This document shows, in pieces, positions 11,130-19,770 of a stretch of 64,000 nt of DNA. A model generated the notes under the pieces. That model worked only from the letters and a program-made list of their open reading frames with translations. It had not been told where the DNA came from and ran no database searches. Position numbers and translations under genes: made by a program. The stretch spans positions 2,480,001 to 2,544,000 of the forward strand of contig NZ_CP036423.1 of assembly GCF_009910365.1 (NCBI RefSeq), written 5' to 3'. The first letter of the stretch is position 1. Each line of letters opens with the position of its first letter. Source of the stretch: Aequoribacter fuscus. GTDB lineage: Bacteria > Pseudomonadota > Gammaproteobacteria > Pseudomonadales > Halieaceae.

Positions 11130-12545
11130 ATGTGGTTGTGCGTCCGCTTTCCTCAATGGGAACTCGACAGCATCGGTGCTCCTCCCACCGCCGCTGCCAT
11201 TGTAGATAAGCAAATCATTATTTGTGCAAACCAGGAGGCACGCACGCTAGGCATTCGCGCCGGCCAAAATCTTGGCCACGCCCTGCAACTGGCAAACGAT
11301 AAGCCAGTCAGCTGGCTCGACCGAGATCCCGCCCAAGAACACCAGGCACTTAACAATCTCATCGGCTGGGGCTACCGCTACACCTCGACCAGCTATTCTG
11401 ATTTTGGGTCGAACCTGCTATTACGCATTGGCCCAAGCTTGAAACTCTTCAAAGGTGTAAACGCCCTCCTACACACCCTCCAATGCGACTTAAAACACTA
11501 CTCGTATCACTACCACTTGGGGATTGGGCACTCACCCATAGGCTCGTGGCTGGCTAGTTTCTTAGATTCAGATAACGCGCTACTGGAGGCCTCAGACAAA
11601 GATAAACTTGGCCATTTATCACTACGCGCTTTAAGCAACTTATACCCTAAAGATATTGATGCTTTAAGAAAAAGCGGTTTGGTCACACTGTCCGACGCAT
11701 GGAATCAGCCCCGCCCTGAACTGCGCAAACGGTGTTCGAAACACTTTGTCGAACACCTCGAACATCTCTGCCTTGAACGCGAAGCCTATGTGCCGGATTA
11801 CCAACCGCCTAAGTACTTCTTAGACCGCTTTCGTTTTGGGTATGACCTAAACGATACCCAAGAACTGTGGCCGGGTATTGAATATCTACTGAACGGCTTG
11901 AGCGCCTTTCTGCGTCACAACCAGCACCGCACAGCCTCGCTGACCTGGCATTTAGAAGGTATTCACCGTTATCGCGAACAGTTCACCTTGCGCAGCAGCC
12001 AAGCACACAGTCACATCACCCCCTGGCTTGGCCTTATGGCTATACGCCTAGAAAGCCTGCAGCTGAAGGAACCGATCGACAGTCTGATGCTAGAGTGCCG
12101 TGAACTCTTGCCTTTAGAAGCCGATGCCATCGACCTCTTCGGCAGCACGAAAGGTGCACCCAAACAGGCACTAAGTGACCGCTTACGCACGCGTCTTGGA
12201 CACCAAGCCGTACAACATATCCGACGGCGTGATGAACATATACCTGAATATGCGCATCAGTTCACTTGCGAGCTGCCTACCGCCACATCGCCCCAGACTG
12301 AGGTTCGCGCCCCACGTCCACTTTGGTTGCTTAACCCTCCGGTGAACACGCAATCTAAACAGGCCAAACAATGGGTACATGGTGATATCACCTTAATGCT
12401 TGGCCCCGAGCGCATCGAAGACTACTGGTGGGAATCCAGTCAGTGTCGGGACTATTACATCGCCATCGACAACGAGCACTACCGCTTTTGGGTGTTTCGC
12501 GATCGGCGATCCCAGCAGTGGTATCTGCACGGTATTTTTGAATAA
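11130..12545 (+). CDS. imuB: Y-family polymerase-like protein ImuB
   Basis: ImuB is a catalytically inactive Y-family homologue that links DnaE2 and ImuA to the beta clamp. The 471-residue protein begins with the ImuB-typical WLCVRFPQWELD. The acidic catalytic residues of active Y-family polymerases are missing: the segment around residues 88-100 (SYSDFGSNLLLRI) lacks the DE pair. A possible clamp-binding motif AIDLFG lies at 333-338, where ImuB proteins carry a QLxLF/W-type peptide. It is in the SOS operon with imuA. Confidence 0.9.
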   Translation: MWLCVRFPQWELDSIGAPPTAAAIVDKQIIICANQEARTLGIRAGQNLGHALQLANDKPVSWLDRDPAQEHQALNNLIGWGYRYTSTSYSDFGSNLLLRIGPSLKLFKGVNALLHTLQCDLKHYSYHYHLGIGHSPIGSWLASFLDSDNALLEASDKDKLGHLSLRALSNLYPKDIDALRKSGLVTLSDAWNQPRPELRKRCSKHFVEHLEHLCLEREAYVPDYQPPKYFLDRFRFGYDLNDTQELWPGIEYLLNGLSAFLRHNQHRTASLTWHLEGIHRYREQFTLRSSQAHSHITPWLGLMAIRLESLQLKEPIDSLMLECRELLPLEADAIDLFGSTKGAPKQALSDRLRTRLGHQAVQHIRRRDEHIPEYAHQFTCELPTATSPQTEVRAPRPLWLLNPPVNTQSKQAKQWVHGDITLMLGPERIEDYWWESSQCRDYYIAIDNEHYRFWVFRDRRSQQWYLHGIFE

Positions 12546-12565
12546 CAGCACCGTAGCACGCAGCC

Positions 12566-12902
12566 AGCGCACCGACTCGTGATTTGTTTTGCGAACAGTC
12601 AGTGCGCTGCTTTGACCGAGCGCGGTTGGCGAGGCTGTCGGCGAAAATGTCTGAGCACGAGGCGATAGACGAGTGTAAGTTTTTGAGCCGTCGCCATTAG
12701 TACGAGGGCGCGAGCAAACTAAATGACGAGGCGGACGCGGGTTTATATCCTTTTCAGACCAGCGTTAAACGATCCGCCCTCACGTCTCAGCCAATTTCTT
12801 GCGGATCGCTTTAAGGCCGTCCATGGCTCGCTGCGCACGCGACGTCCTGTCGCGTGACGCTCCGCGCGAAACAGGCTGCAGTCGCTCGGCTGACTTACGC
12901 GT
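12566..12902 (+). repeat. Dispersed repeat, copy A (337 bp)
   Basis: This segment aligns end to end with the reverse complement of 39882-40217. Blocks of strong identity include CGACTCGTGATTTG, CGGTTGGCGAGGCTGTCGGC, GTCTCAGCCAATTTC and GCGAAACAGGCTGCAG. A divergent centre carries the 36-nt motif at 12705-12740. A perfect 8-bp hairpin (CACGCGAC/GTCGCGTG, 12836-12856) is present here but not preserved in copy B. Both copies lie directly upstream of a TA promoter in the same relative orientation. There are no obvious terminal inverted repeats or coding capacity. Confidence 0.85.
12705..12740 (-). repeat. 36-nt TA-associated motif, copy 1
   Basis: Read on the minus strand, this matches 21234-21269 at 27 of 36 positions and 39175-39210 at 30 of 36. 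The conserved core is CCTCGTCATTTA followed by TTTGCTCGCG. It lies inside dispersed repeat copy A, about 280 bp upstream of the TA pair. Confidence 0.7.
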
Positions 12903-12957
12903 TCTTTAAAGATCAAGTGGTAACAAGAATAGAAATCCATCTATAAAGGCCACACAA

Positions 12958-12996
12958 TTGAACAGCCCACCCATGTGGTGCAATAATGCACCACAT
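12958..12996 (+). promoter_or_regulatory. Promoter and operator of the parDE-like pair
   Basis: A -35 TTGAAC (12958-12963) and -10 AATAAT (12982-12987) are separated by 18 bp. A perfect inverted repeat ATGTGGTGCA-ATAA-TGCACCACAT (12973-12996) covers the -10. This is the usual layout for autorepression by a ribbon-helix-helix antitoxin. Confidence 0.75.
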
Positions 12997-13021
12997 GATG
13001 TTTGCCTTAGGAGTTTCAAGC

Positions 13022-13252
13022 ATGACTCGCCAAAGCATTACCCTAACTGAGCAGAACGATCGATGGCTTAAAGATCACGTTGCAAACAGTGGGGAGTATT
13101 CCAGTAAAAGCGATCTGGTTAATGATCTAATACGTCGAGCTCGAAGGATAGAAACTATTAATCAAAAGCTCGCCTTTGCCGAGGAAAGCGGTTTTGTTGA
13201 ATCAACACCCGAAGCTATTCTGGAGGAATTCAAAAACCAACTACCCGACTAA
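13022..13252 (+). CDS. ParD-like ribbon-helix-helix antitoxin
   Basis: A 76-residue antitoxin of the ParD/CopG type. The N-terminal RHH DNA-binding fold is TRQSITLTEQNDRWLKDHV, and the C-terminal half is an acidic toxin-binding tail. The ATG at 13022 has GGAG 8 nt upstream; an earlier ATG at 12992 lies inside the operator palindrome. The toxin gene follows with no gap. It should neutralise the ParE-like toxin and repress the shared promoter. Confidence 0.85.
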   Translation: MTRQSITLTEQNDRWLKDHVANSGEYSSKSDLVNDLIRRARRIETINQKLAFAEESGFVESTPEAILEEFKNQLPD

Positions 13253-13540
13253 ATGCATACTTATAGACTCTCCATTGCGGCCAAGGAAGACTTACGAAGA
13301 ATCTACGAATACGGCTACCATGCTTTTGGGGCCAAGCATGCGGATGCCTACTTTTTGGGATTTTTTCAAATATTTGACGAAATCGCGGCACACCCACTCA
13401 GATACCCAGCAGTAAACCATATCCGAAATGGCTACCGCCACTGTGCTTACAAAGCCGATACGATTTACTATCGCATCAATAACAAGACCGTCGAGATTAT
13501 GGCTATCCTTGGGGGACAAGATATTGATGAGTGGCTTTAA
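13253..13540 (+). CDS. ParE-like toxin
   Basis: A 95-residue RelE/ParE-superfamily toxin. Recognisable features are the N-terminal YRLSIAAKEDLRRIYEYG, the central ILRYP-type segment (AAHPLRYPAVNHIRNGYR) and the C-terminal MAILGGQDIDEWL, close to ParE gyrase-inhibiting toxins. The ATG directly follows the antitoxin stop. The last bases overlap by 4 bp the convergent DUF429 gene. Whether the target is gyrase or ribosome-bound mRNA cannot be told from sequence alone. Confidence 0.85.
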   Translation: MHTYRLSIAAKEDLRRIYEYGYHAFGAKHADAYFLGFFQIFDEIAAHPLRYPAVNHIRNGYRHCAYKADTIYYRINNKTVEIMAILGGQDIDEWL

Positions 13541-14253
13541 TCTCTGAATTTAGGTACCCACACATAGCCCGACTCGACATCACCAAAAACGTACGCGGCC
13601 TGGTCCGTTTGGTACAAGGCGGCAATATACAAACACACCAAGGCATCTAACAGATCCTCATTGGCTTTTACCGCCGCACCACGTAAGTCCTCGATGTAAT
13701 CGGCTTGCAGAGATTTTAAAATAGGGTCTTCTATTACCAGCGACACATCGGCTGTTTGCAATGACAGAATCGCCTGAGCTAACTGGATTTGCCCCTGCTT
13801 GCGTTCGGCTACCGAGCCGCGCTTGTACAGCAAACGTTCGCGCCAGCCAAACAGCTCGACCATAGAAGGGTGTGGATAGCACTCGAGCATAAAGTGTTTC
13901 GTGCCCAAATGCTCAAATCCGTGCAGGCGAAGCATTTCGGCCGCACGAACACTGGCTGCGTTTGGGTACAAGGTTAAGTTAGACGGGTGACAACCCGCTT
14001 TTGCGCCCCGAAAGACCTGATTCAGCTGCGCTTCACACCCGCGTTGCCCTTCTTGATTGTTGATGATTAAAGGGGCGTCGATTGCGATCCCCTCAATCGA
14101 AGACGAAACAATATCCGCAACCCATGCCTCAACCGACTGAGTCGCAACACGGCAGAACAGCACATTGAGCTCGGTGCCGACCAATTCGCCAATAGCCAGC
14201 GCCGAGTTGTTATTCTCGGGACGCCAGGCCATGTCAAAACCCGCAATGCGCAT
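13537..14253 (-). CDS. DUF429 domain protein (predicted RNase H-like nuclease)
   Basis: A 238-residue protein of the DUF429 family, which has a predicted RNase H-like fold. The N-terminal AGFDMAWRPENN, the segment IEGIAIDAPL (about residue 54) and the C-terminal ANEDLLDALVCLYIAALY carry the conserved acidic residues expected of that fold (D8, D59, D213 region). No biological role is established. It is the second gene of a minus-strand pair with the glutathione transferase and converges on parE. Confidence 0.75.
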   Translation of the reverse strand: MRIAGFDMAWRPENNNSALAIGELVGTELNVLFCRVATQSVEAWVADIVSSSIEGIAIDAPLIINNQEGQRGCEAQLNQVFRGAKAGCHPSNLTLYPNAASVRAAEMLRLHGFEHLGTKHFMLECYPHPSMVELFGWRERLLYKRGSVAERKQGQIQLAQAILSLQTADVSLVIEDPILKSLQADYIEDLRGAAVKANEDLLDALVCLYIAALYQTDQAAYVFGDVESGYVWVPKFRD

Positions 14254-14265
14254 GTCTTAACCGGC

Positions 14266-15153
14266 CTATTGGCGCCGAAAACCTTGACGAGGGAAGTGTA
14301 CGTGAACCAAGCCGGCTTTTTTGCTTTGACGTGCGATCACATACTCCAGCTCGTCTTCACGCACCAACTGGCCAGACACAGGCAGCAAACCGTAGTCGTC
14401 TGGCACAATACTGACCATCCGCTTACCCGAACCGTGGTCTAGGGGCGCCGCGTCTCGCGCAATATGCAGGCTATCGGCCGCGGTAATCTCTCTGACCTGA
14501 GTTGACCCAAGCGCTGCTATCTTCGCCATCCACGCTTGAATATTCGGGTAGTCCTCGATACCTGGATGCTCGCCTACCGCATACAAAAACCAAAGACCAT
14601 GATAGGCGGTAAAATCAGCCAGTGTTGGCGTGTCGCCAAACACAAAAGATTGGGTTAAACGCGCTTCCATATCGTTAAGATGAGCTTGAACCATGGCTTT
14701 TGCTTGCTCACCTTTGGGCGTGGGTTTAGCACCCTTCATTAGCTTCATGCGATCCCAGGCAAAACGCAGCAAACGAATCAAACCGAATTCTTGCTTCATT
14801 TTTTGCTTTAATGCACCGCTAAAAGCTAGACCTACCAAAGCGAAAAACAGATCACCATCGACTCGCGCGATAAACTCCGCCTGCTCCGTGCTTTGCTTTG
14901 AAGGTGCCAGCTCGGGCTTATTACAGTCTGTGGCAATTCGCTCAGCAATAGCGCGCGTATCGCAGTAAATATCAGCCCCCCACTGCGCCACAGGAATACG
15001 ACGATAACCACCGGTTAGCTGGTCAAGATCTTTGCGAGGCAGCATAGGTGGGGTTTCTACCGAATCGTAAGGACACTCACAATACGCCAGCATTCGACGG
15101 ATCTTCTCTGCGTAAGGCGATAAGGGGTAGTGATGCAAAATTGGTTTCGTCAT
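14266..15153 (-). CDS. Glutathione S-transferase family protein
   Basis: A 295-residue GST-fold protein. The thioredoxin-like N-terminal domain begins HHYPLSPYAEKIRRMLAYC and has the cis-proline region GYRRIPVAQWG. The helical C-terminal domain contains FVFGDTPTLADFTAYHGLWF. An extra C-terminal extension of about 80 residues follows the GST core. The substrate is unknown. It is transcribed divergently from dnaE2 out of the same 209-bp intergenic region that holds the second LexA box. Confidence 0.85.
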   Translation of the reverse strand: MTKPILHHYPLSPYAEKIRRMLAYCECPYDSVETPPMLPRKDLDQLTGGYRRIPVAQWGADIYCDTRAIAERIATDCNKPELAPSKQSTEQAEFIARVDGDLFFALVGLAFSGALKQKMKQEFGLIRLLRFAWDRMKLMKGAKPTPKGEQAKAMVQAHLNDMEARLTQSFVFGDTPTLADFTAYHGLWFLYAVGEHPGIEDYPNIQAWMAKIAALGSTQVREITAADSLHIARDAAPLDHGSGKRMVSIVPDDYGLLPVSGQLVREDELEYVIARQSKKAGLVHVHFPRQGFRRQ

Positions 15154-15303
15154 AAAACACCCAAGTTTTGTTGTTGTTTTGGATTAACGCTCACGCGAAT
15201 ACAAGGATCGGGCCAGCAGAGCAAGCCTTGGAACTGTCTTGCCACTCAGCGGCAATAAATAACTTAGTCACTATACGCTATCAGCATACTGATCAGACCA
15301 CGA

Positions 15304-15336
15304 TTGACAAGCAAAAAATACTGTATAAATATACAG
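15304..15336 (+). promoter_or_regulatory. dnaE2 promoter with LexA (SOS) box
   Basis: The box CTGTATAAATATACAG (15321-15336, CTG-N10-CAG) lies 26 bp upstream of the dnaE2 ATG. A perfect -35 hexamer TTGACA (15304-15309) precedes it, so the box covers the expected -10 region. This fixes the dnaE2 start downstream and predicts direct LexA repression. Confidence 0.92.
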
Positions 15337-15362
15337 ATTTTAAGCTCTGTAAATCAACTCTC

Positions 15363-18300
15363 ATGCCTTACTGCGAACTGGTTTGCACCAGTAATTACAG
15401 TTTTTTGCGCGGTGCGTCTCACCCTGACGAGCTGGTCGCTCGCGCCGCCGAATTAGGTTATGGCGCTATCGCTATTACCGACGAATGTTCGCTTGCAGGC
15501 GTAGTAAAGGCTCACGTACAAGCCGAGATCTCTGACATTAAACTCATTGTTGGCAGTGAATTTCTCACTGTAGAAGGAGTCCGCTTAGTCGCCCTAGCGC
15601 CCAACCGAAACGCTTATAGCGAACTCTCAGGCTTGATTAGTCGAGCACGTCGAAGAGCCAATAAAGGTCAATATGAGGTGCACTTACCCGATCTTATTTT
15701 TCATTTAAAGCACTGCTTAATCATTTGGTTACCTGAGCAGCTTAATCGCTCACACGTTGCCTTTGGTCATACCCTAAGCAAGCGCTTTAAAACCCGCCTG
15801 TGGTTGGGGTTTAAACATTTGTTAGCGGGCGAGACCAGGCAACAGTTTCAAACCTTTGAAGCCTTAAGCCAAGAACTGAATATCCCCATGGTAGCCTGTG
15901 GCGATGTACGCATGCATTCACCCAAACGCAAAGCCTTGCACGACGCGCTAACGGCCCTGTATCACCGCACTCAGATTGATCGTTTAGGGACCTTGCGTTT
16001 AGGCAACAGCCAGCAGCATTTACGCCCGTTAGAACTCATTAAAGCCTTATACCCAGACGAACTCATCCAGCAAAGCCAGACGATTGCTGATCAGTGCCAG
16101 TTTTCGTTACGGGAACTGCGCTATGAGTATCCGCAAGAAATTGTACCTACCGATCAAACCGCCAGTGAGTATTTACGCCAAGAAGTGAAGCAAGGCTGTC
16201 GTCAACGATGGCCCAATGGCACCCCCGATGCCATTCAAAAACGCATCGAAAAAGAGCTCGAACTGATTGCTCAGCTGCGCTACGAACACTATTTTTTAAC
16301 CGTTTACGATATCGTTAATTTCGCAAAATCGCGCCGCATTTTGTGCCAAGGCCGAGGTTCGGCCGCCAATTCAGTGGTGTGCTACTGCCTAGGTATTACC
16401 GAGGTGTCGCCCGAACACATCGATTTATTATTCGAACGCTTCATTTCGCAAGAGCGTGACGAACCCCCTGACATTGACGTCGATTTTGAGCACGAGCGGC
16501 GCGAAGAGGTGATTCAGTACATCTACCAAAAATACTCGCGTCGTCGAGCGGCTCTTGCAGCCACGGTCATTACCTACCGAACCCGCAGTGCTATTCGCGA
16601 TATAGGCCGTGCCATGGGTTTTGATGCCAGTTTCATTGAGCAGCTCAGCCAATCGATCGCCTGGTGGGATCGTCGAGCTGAACTGCAGCAGCGCTTTAAC
16701 GAGCAAGGCATTAAGCATAGCGAACAGCAGGCTATGCATTTTCAGCACTTGGTCAGTCAAATTCTTGGGTTTCCGAGGCATTTATCACAGCACGTGGGCG
16801 GCTTTGTGATTAGCGCAGGCCCCATATCGCAGCTCGTGCCGGTCGAGAATGCCAGCATGCCCGACCGCACGGTGATTCAGTGGGACAAGGACGATATCGA
16901 GGCCTTAGGCCTGCTTAAAGTCGATGTCTTAGCACTGGGGATGTTATCCGCCATCCGCAAATCCTTAGATCTAATCGCGAATTATCAACCGACCATCGCG
17001 CATTTACGTGAAATCCCTAAAGAAGATGCCAGCACCTATCGCATGCTGCAAACGGGCGATAGCTTGGGGGTATTCCAAATCGAATCGCGCGCCCAAATGG
17101 CGATGTTGCCGCGTTTAAAGCCTGCCTGCTTTTACGATCTAGTGATCGAAATTGCCATTGTCCGCCCAGGTCCCATCCAAGGTGAAATGGTGCACCCCTA
17201 CCTACGTCGGCGGGAAGGTTTAGAGCCCGTGAGCTTTCCAAACGACGCCATTAAAGGGGTGTTGCAACGAACCCTAGGAGTCCCCATCTTTCAAGAACAG
17301 GTCATTCGGCTAGCCATGGTCGCAGCGGGCTTTAGCGGCGGGGAAGCCGATCAACTCCGCCGCGCCATTACCAATTGGGGCAAGAACAGCAAATTACTGA
17401 CTTTCGAGCACAAGTTAATTCAGGGCATGCTCGCTAATGGCTACGACGAAGCCTTTGCCAATCGCTTATTCGACCAGATTAAGGGATTTGGCGGCTACGG
17501 TTTTCCAGAGTCGCACTCGGCTAGCTTTGCACTGCTGGCCTATGCGTCAGCGTGGCTTAAACGGCATCACCCCGGCGCTTTTTATGTGGGCATACTCAAC
17601 AGCCAGCCCATGGGTTTTTATAGCCCTTCACAACTGATACAAGATGCCCAGCGCCACGGTATTCACATCGAGCCTCTGGACATTAACCAGAGCCTTTGGG
17701 ACCACCAACTGGTTGCCACAGATTATCGCCAGCAACCCAACACAATTCGTTTGGGGCTGCGCTTAGTGAAGGGGCTAAGTGAGGCTACTGCAACACGCAT
17801 TGTCGACAGCAGACGCCAACATGGTCCCTTTAAGGCATTAAACGAGCTGCGCCAGCGCGCCGCTATACCCGCCAATGAATTGCAAGCGCTGAGTAGCGCT
17901 GATGCATTGTCGACCATCAGCGGTCACCGCCACCAAACCCAGTGGCAGGTCTTAGGGTTACCCGAACATCGCCCCTTACTGGCCCGTTTGGATAACGCCG
18001 AAAACTATCAAAGCCCCAATATCGAGCCCCCAAGCGTTGCCGAAAACGTACTGGCTGATTATCAAAGTACAGGACTCACACTACGCGACCACCCCCTGTC
18101 CTTGTTGCGAAAAGAATGGCCCTTTAAGCGCTGTTCGACTCACCGTGAACTGCTTGCCGCCTCGTCGCAACGTTTTGTGCGCATCGCGGGTTTGGTCACC
18201 TGCAAACAGCGACCGGGCACAGCATCGGGCGTTATCTTCTTAACCTTAGAAGATGAAACGGGTAACCACAACGTTGTGGTCTGGCCCAAGCTACAGGAAC

Positions 18301-18452
18301 GCTGCCGGCAGGCCTTAATGAATGCACGTTTATTGGTCGTTAAGGGTACGCTCGAGCGTAAAGACAATGTTAGCCATATTATCGCGGGCGATTTAGAAGA
18401 TTACACCCATGTACTGGCATCGCTATCGATCAAAGCCAGAGCCTATAGGTAA
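15363..18452 (+). CDS. dnaE2: Error-prone DNA polymerase DnaE2
   Basis: C-family alpha-type polymerase that performs damage-induced mutagenic synthesis with ImuA and ImuB. The N-terminal PHP domain starts CTSNYSFLRGASHPDEL, and the catalytic aspartates of PDIDVDF are D372 and D374. A C-terminal OB-fold stretch (VRIAGLVTCKQRPGTASG) is present. The length is 1029 residues. The reading frame is open further upstream to 15168, but that extension runs through the LexA box and promoter. The ATG at 15363, which gives the family N-terminus MPYCELVC, is therefore chosen. Confidence 0.95.
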   Translation: MPYCELVCTSNYSFLRGASHPDELVARAAELGYGAIAITDECSLAGVVKAHVQAEISDIKLIVGSEFLTVEGVRLVALAPNRNAYSELSGLISRARRRANKGQYEVHLPDLIFHLKHCLIIWLPEQLNRSHVAFGHTLSKRFKTRLWLGFKHLLAGETRQQFQTFEALSQELNIPMVACGDVRMHSPKRKALHDALTALYHRTQIDRLGTLRLGNSQQHLRPLELIKALYPDELIQQSQTIADQCQFSLRELRYEYPQEIVPTDQTASEYLRQEVKQGCRQRWPNGTPDAIQKRIEKELELIAQLRYEHYFLTVYDIVNFAKSRRILCQGRGSAANSVVCYCLGITEVSPEHIDLLFERFISQERDEPPDIDVDFEHERREEVIQYIYQKYSRRRAALAATVITYRTRSAIRDIGRAMGFDASFIEQLSQSIAWWDRRAELQQRFNEQGIKHSEQQAMHFQHLVSQILGFPRHLSQHVGGFVISAGPISQLVPVENASMPDRTVIQWDKDDIEALGLLKVDVLALGMLSAIRKSLDLIANYQPTIAHLREIPKEDASTYRMLQTGDSLGVFQIESRAQMAMLPRLKPACFYDLVIEIAIVRPGPIQGEMVHPYLRRREGLEPVSFPNDAIKGVLQRTLGVPIFQEQVIRLAMVAAGFSGGEADQLRRAITNWGKNSKLLTFEHKLIQGMLANGYDEAFANRLFDQIKGFGGYGFPESHSASFALLAYASAWLKRHHPGAFYVGILNSQPMGFYSPSQLIQDAQRHGIHIEPLDINQSLWDHQLVATDYRQQPNTIRLGLRLVKGLSEATATRIVDSRRQHGPFKALNELRQRAAIPANELQALSSADALSTISGHRHQTQWQVLGLPEHRPLLARLDNAENYQSPNIEPPSVAENVLADYQSTGLTLRDHPLSLLRKEWPFKRCSTHRELLAASSQRFVRIAGLVTCKQRPGTASGVIFLTLEDETGNHNVVVWPKLQERCRQALMNARLLVVKGTLERKDNVSHIIAGDLEDYTHVLASLSIKARAYR

Positions 18453-18515
18453 CAATACCACCACACTTAGCATCCTCTGCTATGATGGGTTAAACAGCTA
18501 CCTTATGACCAACTA

Positions 18516-19181
18516 ATGCACCCAATCATTAAAGCCTGTCTTCGCTTAGTCGTATTTTTTATCGGCTTACTGCTACTGACGCGCCTGATGGGCTGGTTTG
18601 ATTTAAGCGACATCAAGCACTGGTTTGAACTGCTACAACATCAGCCAGCAGAGTCTTTAATCGCCTTGATCGTTGCTTTGCTAATAGCGGATTTACTGTT
18701 TTCGATTCCCACCGTATGGGTCGCGCTATTCGCAGGTTATTTTCTGAGGTTTCAACTCGGCCTTACCGCGGTGTTTGCAGGCCTCAGCGTAGCGGCTATG
18801 CTGGCCTACGAACTGAGCCGCTACTGGGGGTTACCGCTACTCTCCAGATTGGGTTTATCCGATAGTGAACTAGCACAGGTGCACGAGGACTTTTCCAGAT
18901 ATGGCTCGCTCATGCTGCTACTCAGTCGCTCGGCTCCCATGCTGCCAGAAATCACTTACTGTTTGGCCGGCGCAGCCAAAATGCCTAGACTCAAATTCAT
19001 GCTATTTTTCTGCTTGGGTCACATTCCCTATGCGCTACTCACAACCTACGCAGGCTCTCGTAGCAATCTAGAGGCTCCGTATCCCGCCCTCGCCGCCTTA
19101 CTCTTACTTTACGCAGGACTCTGGGGCGCAGCCTTTGTCTTACAACGCAAACATCAAACAGTACACTCAGATCTCACCTAA
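18516..19181 (+). CDS. VTT-domain (DedA/TVP38-like) membrane protein
   Basis: A 221-residue integral membrane protein with five or six hydrophobic segments. A central region (SRYGSLMLLLSRSAPMLPEITYCLAGAAKMPRLKF, about residues 127-161) has the R-x-x-P-x-x-P-like re-entrant motif of the VTT/SNARE-associated family. Such proteins have been implicated in lipid scrambling or envelope homeostasis. Substrate is unknown. It follows dnaE2 by 63 bp in the same direction and could be read through from it. Confidence 0.75.
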   Translation: MHPIIKACLRLVVFFIGLLLLTRLMGWFDLSDIKHWFELLQHQPAESLIALIVALLIADLLFSIPTVWVALFAGYFLRFQLGLTAVFAGLSVAAMLAYELSRYWGLPLLSRLGLSDSELAQVHEDFSRYGSLMLLLSRSAPMLPEITYCLAGAAKMPRLKFMLFFCLGHIPYALLTTYAGSRSNLEAPYPALAALLLLYAGLWGAAFVLQRKHQTVHSDLT

Positions 19182-19291
19182 ACGGCCGTAAACTCCAGCG
19201 CTAACGGTACCAAATTGGCGCTGCACTCATCAGGGACTTGTTTTGGCAGCAATAGGGTCTAAACTGAAGCGAGCACTTTTAGGAGACCAAA

Positions 19292-19705
19292 ATGCGCTTA
19301 CTGACTACCTTTTTATTTGTATGCACTAGCTCGCTGACACTTGCTGCGCCAATGCAAAAAGCGACCGAAGTCCTTGGCGGTTACCCCGCGCAAAATTTAT
19401 TGGATACTCACACTGACATCTTAGGTAACGCAATCGACTACCCCGAACAGAGCTGCAATCCGCGCATTCATTCCGACATTATTACCATGGCACCCGGGCA
19501 AACAGGCGCCAAACACACCCACGTCACACCGCTTTACGCGCAAATATTATCGGGCACCATAAAAGTAGACTACGAGGGCTATGGTATTAACACCTACACA
19601 GCCGGCGACACCTTCATGGAAGCCATGCATGTCGTGCACCACGGCTACAATGACAGCGACAAACCCGCCTCTCTTCTGGCCGTCTATATGGACTGCAAAA
19701 AATAA
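19292..19705 (+). CDS. Secreted cupin-domain protein
   Basis: A 137-residue protein with an N-terminal signal peptide (MRLLTTFLFVCTSSLTLAAP) and a single cupin barrel. Cupin motif 1 is PGQTGAKHTHVTPLYAQILSG with the metal-ligand histidines at about 72 and 74, and motif 2 includes GDTFMEAMHVVHHG. It probably binds a metal in the periplasm. The enzymatic role, if any, is not evident. A strong AGGAG site precedes the ATG. Confidence 0.8.
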   Translation: MRLLTTFLFVCTSSLTLAAPMQKATEVLGGYPAQNLLDTHTDILGNAIDYPEQSCNPRIHSDIITMAPGQTGAKHTHVTPLYAQILSGTIKVDYEGYGINTYTAGDTFMEAMHVVHHGYNDSDKPASLLAVYMDCKK

Positions 19706-19770
19706 TATATTGCATATATTAAAAATAATTAAGGGCGGATACACACCCGTCAAAGTGATGAGGAGATAAC

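Larger units (their letters stand above)
12546..13021. other. Intergenic stretch between imuB and the TA pair
   Basis: These 476 bp hold no convincing gene. Most of it (12566-12902) is a dispersed repeat with a second copy at 39882-40217. The remaining 120 bp contain the promoter and operator of the downstream TA pair. Confidence 0.8.

Noticed and set aside
15168-15362. 65-residue N-terminal extension of DnaE2
   Set aside because: It would place the LexA box and promoter inside the coding region and lacks similarity to the family N-terminus. The ATG at 15363 is used.
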